A stretch of DNA of 64,000 bases from assembly GCA_034231615.1 (NCBI GenBank), contig CM067309.1:39587627-39651626 (forward strand), given 5' to 3'. Below are positions 11,462-23,400 of the stretch, one piece after another. The position numbers and the translations under genes were made by a program. Within the stretch, counting starts at the first letter, position 1, and each line of letters begins with the position of its first letter. The notes under the pieces were generated by a model, which saw only the letters and a program-made list of their open reading frames with translations, ran no database searches and was not told the origin of the DNA. Origin of the DNA: Meghimatium bilineatum. Lineage: Eukaryota > Mollusca > Gastropoda > Stylommatophora > Philomycidae.

Positions 11462-14400
11462 GTAAGATTCAAGATGTGGTCTGTGTGTGTCTATGTGATA
11501 GTTCCTTCCAAGGAAAACGTGTTCTTATTTTGGGTAAGATTCAAGATGTGGTCTGTGTGTCTCTATGTGATAGTTCCTTCCAAGGAAAACGTGTTCTTAT
11601 TTTGGGTAAGATTCAAGATGTGGTCTGTGTGTGTCTATGTGATAGTTCCTTCCAAGGAAAACGTGTTCTTATTTTGGGTAAGATTCAAGATGTGGTCTGT
11701 GTGTCTCTATGTGATAGTTCCTTCCAAGGAAAACGTGTTCTTATTTTGGGTAAGATTCAAGATGTGGTCTGTGTGTGTCTATGTGATAGTTCCTTCCAAG
11801 GAAAACGTGTTCTTATTTTGGGTAAGATTCAAGATGTGGTCTGTGTGTCTCTATGTGATAGTTCCTTCCAAGGAAAACGTGTTCTTATTTTGGGTAAGAT
11901 TCAAGATGTGGTCTGTGTGTGTCTATGTGATAGTAATGTTGTTGTTATAGATTGAGAAGCCCGTGGATATGTGAAGGGGATTGGGCTGTTGAATCCCCTC
12001 CCCCCCTCCCCTAGAAAATGAGTACATAACTTTTAGTATTAGGAAACTTAGCAAAAATATCCAGCCGATCACATTTTTCATTGAACAGAGAAGTTTACCA
12101 CGAAAACGCACGACATGCCTTTAATTTTTTTAGGCAATCCCCTCTTAAGAAAAATGTGTCTACGCCCCTGTAGATTAGCGTTACTTACCTGGAGCTGTAT
12201 GGTTCACTAGTGGACCATATATAGAGGAGGTCCTAATAGGATAGGGGGGAGGGGGCTACATGTTTAGTTTTTGTGGGTGTTTTTTGGTGATTTTCTTTTG
12301 AGAAAACTTTTGGAGCTTAGGTATTAGGTATGTCGATTATCCTCTTCGCAGACGGGGCATGTCCATAGCTGCTCAGATCTCCGCTTCAGTAAATCTCCCA
12401 GAGCATAACGGATGATGGTTCATGTTCACCTATCCTAACTCCCAATTCACCCATTCTCGATATTGGCTTATACTCATTCATCTCAAAATCCTCTGATTGT
12501 ACGGACTCACGAAGAGCATTGAGTATGTCTGCTATCTTATACATATGCTGACCATCTGTTATGGTGACGGCGCTATCTAATTTGTCTGCTCGTTCATTTC
12601 TCTGCACACCCACGTTCAGGAGACAAAGATAAGAGTAATTTTTCACAATCAGTCTCACATTTTAGCTCATTTTAATAACTCCACCCACTCCCTATCACTG
12701 CACCCACTCCTTTATCACTGCACCCACTCCCTTATCACTCCACAAATGCCCTCCTGATTGTTTGGTATATTCGCTGTCTAACCATCCTCCTCTCTCCCTT
12801 TAAGTAAGAGGCTTCTTGTCAAAGCATCGCACAACACCGAGGGCTGAAGTCTTCTGAGTATGAAAAATAAACTCTTGAGAAACCATTCCGTTGCACCCAA
12901 CAACTTCACGTTGTTTCTATCCTTGTGTAGCAATGTTCTATAGTGCTTGTATGTGAAATTGTTCAACAATGTTCTATAGTGTTTGTATGTGAAATTGTTC
13001 AACAATGTTCTATAGTGTTTGTATGTGAAATATTTGAATAATGTTCTATAGTGTTTGTATGTGAAATTATTCAACTGATTTGTCTCGGGTAGCAATGTTC
13101 TATAGTGTTTGTATGTGAAATTATTCAACTGATTTGTCTCGGGTAGCAATGTTCTATAGTGCTTGTATGTGAAATATTTGAACAATGTTCTATAGTGTTT
13201 GTATGTGAAATTGTTCAATAATGTTCTATAGTGTTTGTATGTGAAATTATTCAACTGATTTGTCTCGGGTAGCAATGTTCTATAGTGTTTGTATGTGAAA
13301 TTGTTCAATAATGTTCTATAGTTCTTGTATGTGAAATTGTTCAACTGTTTATGCCTCGGGTAGCAATGTTCTATAGTGTTTGTATGTGAAATTATTCAAC
13401 AATGTTCTATAGTGTTTGTATGTGAAATTATTCAACAATGTTCTATAGTGTTTGTATGTGAAATTATTCAACAATGTTCTATAGTGCTTGTATGTGAAAT
13501 TATTCAACAATGTTCTATAGTGTTTGTATGTGAAATTATTCAACTGTTTTCGTCTCATTATCTAAATCTAGGACTTGGCAACTCTGCTGTTGATATTGCT
13601 TGTGACTTGGCCAAATCTGCAGAGGAGGTAAGTCTTTGATTCAGTCTTATCGGAATAATTTTCTGTACTATTGAGACCATATATCACATTCTAGCACACA
13701 CACACACACGCTCGTACACGCACATAAACGCACTCGTGAATGCAACGATTCTCTCGTTGTTTAGTCTTGTGGATTCATCGATATTATACTTCACATGTGA
13801 CGCTATTTAAATTCCCGTGATTTTCATTGGCTGTCGATACACTGTTTACACACAGTGACCAATGAAAACCAAGAAAAAATCAAATAACGTAATTTTTGAA
13901 TGAAGATTTCGAAGAGTTAGTGTAATTCACAAGATACTGTTATACACACTATAGAGGGAGAGAGAGAAGGGGCGCTGTTGAGAAGAGATTGTTATATACT
14001 CAAGAGAGAAGGGGCGCTGTTGAGAAGAGATTGTTATACACTCAGGAGAGAAGGGGCGCTGTTGAGAAGAGATTGTTATACACTCAGGAGAGAAGGGGCG
14101 CTGTTGAGAAGAGATTGTTATAAACACAAGAGAGAGAGAGAGAAGGGGCGCTGTTGAGAAGAGATTGTTATACACTCAAGAGAGAAGGGCGCTGTTGACA
14201 AGAGACTGTTATACACTCAAGAGAGAAGGGGCGCTGTTGAGAAGAGATTGTTATACACTCAAGAGAGAAAGGGCACTGTTGACAAGAGACTGTTATACAC
14301 TCAAGAGAGAAGGGGCGCTGTTGAGAAGAGATTGTTATACACTCAAGAGAGAAAGGGCACTGTTGAGAAGAGATTGTTATACACTCAAGAGAGAAAGGGC

Positions 14401-17400
14401 GCTGTTGAGAAGAGATTGTTATACACTCAAGAGAGAAAGGGCGCTGTTGAGAAGAGATTGTTATACACTCAAGAGAGAAGGGGCGCTGTTGAGAAGAGAT
14501 TGTTATACACTCAAGAGAGAAGTGTCGATGTTGAGAAGAGATTGTTATACACTCAAGAGAGAAGGGGCACTGTTGAGAAGAGATTGTTATACACTCAAGA
14601 GAGAAGGGGCGCTGTTGAGAAGAGATTGTTATACACTCAAGAGAGAAAGGGCGCTGTTGACAAGAGACTGTTATACACCCGAAAAAGAGAGAGGGCGCTG
14701 TTGACAAGAGACTGGTAAACACACAAGAGAGAGAGAGAGACAGAGAGAGAGCACTGTTGATTATGTTACTAATCTTCTTCTGTTCGTTCTCAAAGTCCTA
14801 CTAGCTAACTTGATGTAGTCCAAGGAACGGAATGCGTTGTGCCATGGTATGCTACCATATATGCGCGTCTCGTCCTGACACATCAGGCTTCATCATAATT
14901 TCTAGGTCATTTTGACCTCTGTGATGAGACACCCAAATCAACCCCCCACAGCTCTGCAGCCACTGATATTCTTAGTTCTACTTTAGAACCCGGTGAGACA
15001 TGGGCAGAACCATCAGATAAAACAAAGTCACGAACACTATAATGAGGCCATTAACAGGAAATGAAGACTTTTATAAGGTTCAAATGTCGTAAGAGAATTG
15101 ACTTCACTGTACTCGAGTTTTCCCATTATGTACTCCGTCACTCTCCACTACGCGGCACGCCTGGTGCGAAAAGTACCATTGCAAGCACGTCCTAGTTTCA
15201 AGCGATGCTTCCCTGGAAGCTTCGAAAAATGTACTTCCTAAACATGATGTCACGAGGTGAATGGGAACCCCTGACGTCTTGAACACAAAGCCGCCCGTTT
15301 GTTACCAGGGTCTGATAGGGGAGTAAATAATAGTAACATTGGTACCTGCCAGACATCTCGTAGAGGCGACAAAGGAAGTTGTGTTGGTGGAGCTGACTGC
15401 CTCATCCCAGTGAGGCTCAAAGTGACCTATAGGTCAGATGTTGAATACCAGAAGTAAGATGTAACAGACCGAATGACGCAGATATTGCAGCTAAGCTGCA
15501 AACAATGACAGAGGAGCTTGAAAACGAACGCAAAAGAAGAAGAACACAATGTCAACGGGGTTTAACAATACGCCATTGAGACCTTGCTGAAATCTACCCA
15601 GTTTTATATAAATAATTGATCATTGTATAAATTATATATAAAATATATTTTATGACCACTGTTCTAGACAATTGGTTTACGACCATGTTCTAGACAATTG
15701 GTTTACGACCATGTTCTAGACAATTGGTTTATGATCACGGTTCTAGACAATTGGTTTACGACCATGTTCTAGACAATTGGTTTACGACCATGTTCTAGAC
15801 AATTGGTTTATGATCACGGTTCTAGACAATTAGTTTATGATCACGGTTCTAGACAATTAGTTTATGATCACGGTTCTAGACAATTGGTTTATGACCATGG
15901 TTCTAGATAATGGGGACATTTTCTTGCAAACATCATTTCTGACAGACCACGTTCAAACGAGATTTTAAACTCGTCTCATGATACCGATAACAGGTGTACA
16001 TCAGTTCCAGACGAGGGGCGTGGATAGTTCCTCGAACAGCCTTCTGGGGTCTACCTGCAGACATGTTGGCCAACAGTAGGATAGTGTTCACACTGCCTTA
16101 CAGGCTGCTCGACTGGTGCGTTCAAGTTCAAGCCAATTTCCGAATCGACCACGTGACATACGGGTTGAAGCCTGGACATGGGTAAGCAATTCAATACATT
16201 TATGTTTTTAAAATGAAGAGCTCTTCAGATGAGACGAATTGTAATGTTAGTCAAATGAAAAGCTCTTCAGAAAGACTAATTGTAATGTTAGTAAAATGAA
16301 GAGCTCTTCAGATAAGACGAATTGTAATGTTAGTAAAATTAGTAGAGTACCTTATTCACTACATGGCCATCAACCTAGCTTTTTTTCCCTGTGGTAATTT
16401 TTAATATTACTATTTTGTTTTCGTAATGTTTATAGATGTTGATAACGATATTGTTATTCATGATGTTATTCTACATTAGACACCGTTTATTTGTTTTCCT
16501 CGGTTTACTTTGTATTCTTTTCTTTATAAATATATATTTTTATATACCGCTAAGGGTCTTTTGTTTGAAACATCGATATCAATATAATTTGTGATGTGTA
16601 AAATATAGTTGTTCATATTCTATTTGCAATATTTCTGTATATCAAGACAGAAATGATTAAACAATGGACAACAAATCATATCTTTATATGGTCTAACCAC
16701 TTCATTTTCTCCATATTCAGAGTTCTGAACTGTCACCCGACCATCAACGATGAGCTGCCTATTCATCTAGTCAGTGGGCGTGTTCAGACAAAACCCAACA
16801 TCCGAAACGTTGAAAGTAACAGCGTACTATTCGACGACCATACACGATGTTCATGTGATGTCATAATATTGGCTACGGGGTATGAGTACAGAGTGGATTT
16901 TGTGGACGAGACGGTCTTCAAGGTAGACAACAACAAGAGCAGACTGTACAAGTACGTGTTTCCACCACATCTGCCTCATCCCACACTGGCAGTCATTGGT
17001 CTCATACAATCCATCGGAGCAGCAATGCCAATATCGGAGATGCAGAGCCGATGGTTTGCGAGGATTGTAACAGGTGAGACTTGTACTTGTTTCTGGTCAG
17101 TGTCAAATAACAAAACACCGAAGTCAGATGTGTTGGTCCATTGGCGCAAATAAAACGCCGACATATTTCCGTTCTCTGGACTACATCCTGCTAGGTGAAA
17201 GTTTGAGATCGGACGCAAAAATAATTTTTAAAAGATAAATTTTAAAGAATGTCAAGAGTAGATCAACTCATCAGCATTTGGATGTCGACAACAACAACAA
17301 CAAAGGAACAATTGAGGGTGGAAGATGAAGTGGTGGTTGAAAATGCAAATCTTGATAACATCAAAGAATAGCCGGAGCGTGATTTTCCCACATTCGTCCG

Positions 17401-20400
17401 TACGGCCGAAGGTAGGGATGTTTGGTGGGATTTTTATCTTGATGTTTGCTATGTGACGTTCCTACTATCATAACGGGCTACTATCTCTATGTGATGTGTC
17501 CTTTACAAAACTTTGTCCTCACTGCCACGTTCTAAACCTCGTGGTTCTGTGCACGCTGTCCAGCTTCTTCCAGTGTCATGTTCAGGTCTTCAATGTCATG
17601 TTTCCATCGTAGTTTTGGTCTGCCTCTCTTACCTGGAACTTTCCCCTCCATGATTAATCTTTCTAAACCATTGTGTCTTTTTATATTTCCGAAATATGTA
17701 AATTTGCCTTATCTGATAGTTTTGAGGAGCTAGTCTTCTTCTATGTTCAGATCTTTGCGGACATCTGCGTTAATTATTTTTTTCTGTCCATGATATTCTT
17801 TGGATCTTTCTATAGCATTTAATTTCGAATGCAGATAATTTCTTTTCCATTGTTGATGTCATTGCCCACGTCTCACAACCCTATGTTGCCACTGGAAAGA
17901 TATAGCTTCTTAGTAGTTGTAACTATGTTTTTCTGTATGCTCCTTGCCATATATTTTTCCATCTGTGATTATTTTTGCAGTGCCATTGCTAATCTCTTTC
18001 TTATCTCTGCCGAACAATCTCCTGTGGTGCTGATGGTTCATCGTCGATATTCAAAGTTGTGTACATTTTCTAGTTTCTTTTTGTCAATGACTATTATATG
18101 TGTAATTTCATCTCTGCTTACATTCATAATTTTTTTTTTTTTTGCATTGACGAAAATGTTTTGTGCTTTGCTATGGTGTTGTTTGACTGAGGTAATAATT
18201 TATTCTAAACCTGTGGGACTCCTTGATATTAGTGTGGAGTCATCTACATACCTAATTTCTGGGATTTCGTGTCCTCCGATATTAAGGGGTTGACTTGTTC
18301 ATAATGTGGGTCTTCTCGTATATTTCGCATGCTGTTTTATGCATAAATGTTGAACAGGTGTGGTGGGAGGATGCATCCCTGCCCTGTCTGACTCCTTAAC
18401 GGGTTACTAGTTCAATTATGATTATTGTTGCTATTATGTAGAATTGGTGCAGTGTCAGACCAGACACTAAATTTAGTACAGCGGCATATGACACCAGGCG
18501 TTTTTGGGGCAGTGTGACAATGATGAATGGAAGCATTTCCGTGAGTTCATATATCCTAAACAAATTAGAATTGTACACATGAAGCTGTTTATACACATAC
18601 ATCATTCATTTGTTGGTTTTCAGGAAATGCGACCTTGCCGAGCAGAAAGACCATGGAAGATGATATCAGATTAAAAGAGGCAGCCATGTCAGATCTCTAC
18701 GTGAAGTCACGGAGGCATACAGTTCAGGTCAGTGATTTCACTTTACCCAAACTCTAATACAATCATCTATTTAAAAAAAAATGAAAATCTCATATATATG
18801 AAATAATGCTAGTGTCTGAAAAGTTTCATTTATTTGAGAAAATTCCAACACTAGTATTATTTAATATATATGAAACATTTCAGTCACTAGCATTATCGCA
18901 TATATATGACATTTTTCAAACCCTAGCATTATCTCGTATAAATGACACTTTTGAAACCATAGCATTATCTCATATAAATGACACTTTTGAAACCCTAGCA
19001 TTATCTCATATGAATGACACTTTTGAAACCCTATCATTATCGCATATAAATGACACTGTTGAAACCCCAGCATTATCGCATATAAATGACACTTTTCAAA
19101 CCCAAGCATTATCTCATATAAATGACACTTTTGAACCCTAGCACTATCTCATATAAATGACACTTTTCAAACCCAGCATAATCACATATAAATGACACTT
19201 TTCAAACCCTAGCATTATCGCATATAAATGACACTTTTCAAACCCTAGCATTATCGCATATAAATGACACTTTTGAAACCCAGCATTATCGCATTTAAAT
19301 GACACTTTTCAAACCCGAGCATTATCGCATATAAATGACACTTTTGAAACCCTAGCATTATCGCATATAAATGACACTTTTTAAACCCTAGCATTATCAC
19401 ATATAAATGGCACTTTTCAAACCCTAACATTATCTTATATAAAAACACTTTTGAAACCCTAGCATTATCGCATACAAATTATGTTCTTCTCTGTTGGTTC
19501 TCAAACTCCTGAAGTTGAGCAAGATATATCCCGGAGAACGGAATGCTATTGTAACATGTCGTACATATTAGCATCGATATCTGACCCTTTAGTTCTAACA
19601 CATCCAATTTCAGCACGGTTTCTGCGTCACTTTGACCATCTATGAAGTAGGACAAAAAAACCACATCCTTGATACTTCTTTGTCATATCTTGCGACATAC
19701 ATCGCAGACAACATTGATGCTATTCTTTGCTCCTTTTCTGGTTCCAACAATATGATAGTCAGAAATACGCCTCTTACCTCTTCATCGTTCATTCTCATAC
19801 TCCCACTGGATCTCTCTTGTAGCAGGAGACATGTTAAAATTCCCACTGGATCTCTCTTGTAGCAGGAGACATGTTCAAACTCCCACTGGATCTCTCTTGT
19901 AGCAGGAGACATGTTCAAACTCCCACTGGATCTCTCTTGTATAGTCCGTTCAGAATCGTTTGCCGAGATGTTATGATTTATAATTCAAAAAGTTCTTGAT
20001 GATTTCACATGAATTTTGGCATACGTTGTTAAAATGTCCATGTCGCGAAAACATATGTGTTACTTGATGTCTAGCTGTAACGGTTATTTGAAAGCGGCGA
20101 ATTCTTTTGATGTTTGCCCATGTAAATATGATTTCGACCATAAACAAAATATTTTACAGTAATCTAGTGCAATGATGACCCATAGGCGTGTCCACAAAAT
20201 TTTACATGGTGGCAGGTGTAAAAAAAATTTAAAATATATCTTTTGTTCGTAGAGTCAATTTGATATTGTTCCATGCTCTTGGTGTGAGTTTCACAAATGT
20301 TGTCGCTGCCTTTGAAATAAGTACATATATTTCTTCATGTAAGGAAATTTTGTCTGTAATAGTTGATCCAAGATATCTGAACTTCTGTATTGAATCAAGC

Positions 20401-23400
20401 GGGCTAATTTTTATAAGTAATGGTTGATGGTTTGCTTATAACATTTTTTTGAATTGCTTGGGTGGTATTGAGCAATGAAATGTTTTACAAATCAACTTGT
20501 AAATTTTGCAAATCAAACTTTTTTTAGTGTAGACTTAATCAGAGTAATGATCATTCATAATCAGACGAGTCAAATAGGTCGATTACTGTTTTCGGCTGAA
20601 CAAACAACAAACCTTCCTTTTTCCAATATTCCTCTTCTTGGCGTAACACATGATCCTCACATTTCACCCAGTAGTCTTTATGTATATTTGATAGAGCCTG
20701 ATTTGTAAGTGCCTCAATATCACATAATTTGAAAGTTGTATTTGTAGATGCTACGTGTCCTTTAACTTTTGCCCAAATTAGCTCTATAGGATTTAAGTGT
20801 GCATGATATGGAGGTAGTCTCAAACATCTATGACCATGTTCTTCAATTAACTTGTCTATTTTAAATATCTTTGTTCGTTGTGTCTGTTTTACAAGGTTAA
20901 GCAATTCGGGTTTCAAGTACCTGTCGGTAACTGGTATGTGTTCTTTTATGAGCCACGTTTTGATTGCATCTTTTGTACTTGATGATGTTGGGATTCTATC
21001 TTCTACGTTCACTACGTTATGGTATGAAGCATTGTCCATTATCAGACAAGAAGGTCTATCTAATATTGGAAGAATACTTTTTTCGATCCAGTCTTCGAAT
21101 ATGTGCCCATTCATTTCGGAGTGGTAGTCTCTATTGTCAATGGATTTTGAAATGAAAATTAGATGAGCATTCTGCAACAACCCATTATGTCTGCTACCTG
21201 CATGTGCAACTATCAAACGTTGCCCTTTACTACTTGGTACTGATCTTTTAATACTTCCATCTGCTAACTGCCATTCCTTTTCATTTGTATGATGAGCGTT
21301 GATCCAAGTTTCATCTAAATACACAATATCATAACCATTCTCGCGCATTCCCTTCACTTCACGTAAATACTTGCTTCTAAGAGCTACCAGATGTGGCTTT
21401 TCACAAATAATGTTTTTTCCACCAGCATACTTTCTAAAGGTGAAGCCTGCATTTCTTACAGTTTTCCATAATAAAGTTTTTGATATTTCAATGTCGTTAT
21501 TAGTTTTCAGCCAAATCTTCAACTTTCTAAGTGTCACTTCTTCGTTTTTATCAAACATTCTACATATTTCTCTTTTTACTAGGTCCTTATCGAAACTGTC
21601 TATCTTTTCTTTCCTTCCTTGCTTTCGTGAATTTGTTGGCAATAAATATCCGCTTGCTTCCACTATTCGATCAAATGAACGTTTACACAAACCTAAAATA
21701 TGCATTGTTCTCTTCTCAGGATTTGATAAAGAACAATAAAGATGTCCCTTTTTACGCTCTCTGCAGAAGTATTGATAAATCTTTATAGCAATGTTATGCT
21801 CAGTAAAATATTTCGCTTTCAGATTCATTCTCACATAGACTTGCAGAAGGTAATATGCTTAGTGCCGCCTACATTCTGTAAATATTGAGACGTGCCTCTG
21901 ACTTGTGACTTGAAATCGAGTCAATAGCCGTTTTTGATTTCACATAATTCTAAGTTCAGGAAAAATAATATTTGGTGCTAAACGGGAATTTCCATATGTA
22001 ACATTGCTTTATACAAATGTACAGTGGAAACAACTACTTTTAGAACGGTGCACATTCTACCGTGAGGGTCATGCCTTTATATTTAATAATCAGCTGTGAG
22101 ATGTAAGCATCTACATAATCCAGCGATTGTTTATAATTTAGATTAACTTTTTTTTAATATAGGTTAAATAAGGTATCTTTGATACTGGATCACATTTCTT
22201 TGATAAAAAAATATTTCTATAGCGACATTATTATTCTAAACCTAACTTCAAATGATCAATCCAAATGAACAATACGTTTTTGATAAAAATAATTTAACAT
22301 CTCGGCAAACGATTCTGAACCCACTGGATCTCTCTTGTAGCAGGAGACATGTTCAAACTCCCACTGGATCTCTCTTGTAGCAGGAGACATGTTCAAACTC
22401 CCACTGGATCTCTCTTGTAGCAGGAGACATTCTCAAACTCCCACTGGATCTCTCTTGTAGCAGGAGACATTCTCACACTCCCACTGGATCTCTCTTGTAG
22501 CAGGAGACATTCTCAAACTCCCACTGGATCTCTCTTGTAGCAGGAGACATTCTCACACTCCCACTGGATCTCTCTTGTAGCAGGAGACATGTTCAAACTC
22601 CCACTGGATCTCTCTTGTAGCAGGAGACATGTTCAAACTCCCACTGGATCTCTCTTGTAGCAGGAGACATGTTCAAACTCCCACTGGATCTCTCTTGTAG
22701 CAGGAGACATTCTCAAACTCCCACTGGATCTCTCTTGTAGCAGGACACATTCTCAAACTTCCACTGGATCTCTCTTGTAGCAGGACACATTCTCAAACTC
22801 CCACTGGATCTCTCTTGTAGCAGGAGACATGTTCAAACTCCCACTGGATCTCTCTTGTAGCAGGAGACATGTTCAAACTCCCGCTGGATCTCTCTTGTAG
22901 CAGGACACATTCTCAAACTCCCGCTGGATCTCTCTTGTAGCAGGACACATTCTCAAAATCCCGCTGAATATTTCTTGTAACTGGATACATTCTCAAACTC
23001 CCACTGGATCTCTCTTGTAGCAGTACACATTCTCAAAATCCCGCTGAATATTTCTTGTAACTGGATACATTCTCAAACTCCCACTGGATCTCTCTTGTAA
23101 CTGGATACATTCTCAAACTCCCGCTGGATCTCTCTTGTAGCAAGGCAATGGTTCTACTAAATTTCCAGCAGGATGTATTCTGGAGAATGTAAATGCGCCG
23201 TGGAGCAGTTTTAGTTGCGTCAATTGCCCGACACATCCTTCTTCGGCGGTAGAAATTCTCCTACATCTAGCCGTCTTTTCTTCTCGTTCGCAATTTAGCG
23301 GGTTGCATGATACATAAGTTGTTGATGAGCTATTTGGCCTGGATTCTCTGACTTCAGCACCTGTACTTGCTTGGTTAAGACTGTAGTCCTGCTTGTTGTA

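Larger units (their letters stand above)
19942..22320 (-). mobile_element. IS630/Tc1/mariner-superfamily DNA transposon, near complete
   Basis: Bounded by 26-bp perfect inverted repeats at 19948-19973 and 22295-22320 (outer part GTTCAGAATCGTTTGCCGAG). The left side has six more bases (TAGTCC) next to a TA that fits the disrupted CTCTTGTAGC target. The right side runs straight into the minisatellite in a different phase, so a few terminal bases and the second TA were probably lost by array rearrangement. About 2.38 kb with one intact transposase gene. AT-rich flanks of about 0.5 kb lie inside each end. Confidence 0.88.

Noticed and set aside
12778..13639. Long frames on both strands with 12-residue repeats
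   Set aside because: Produced by the 36-bp minisatellite, whose period is divisible by three; the real coding part is only exon 2 at 13572-13627.
13927..14722. Four overlapping frames up to 184 codons
   Set aside because: Artefact of the 42-bp minisatellite.
17829..18293. 154-codon hydrophobic plus-strand frame, membrane-protein-like
   Set aside because: It is the complement of a dead LINE reverse transcriptase remnant.
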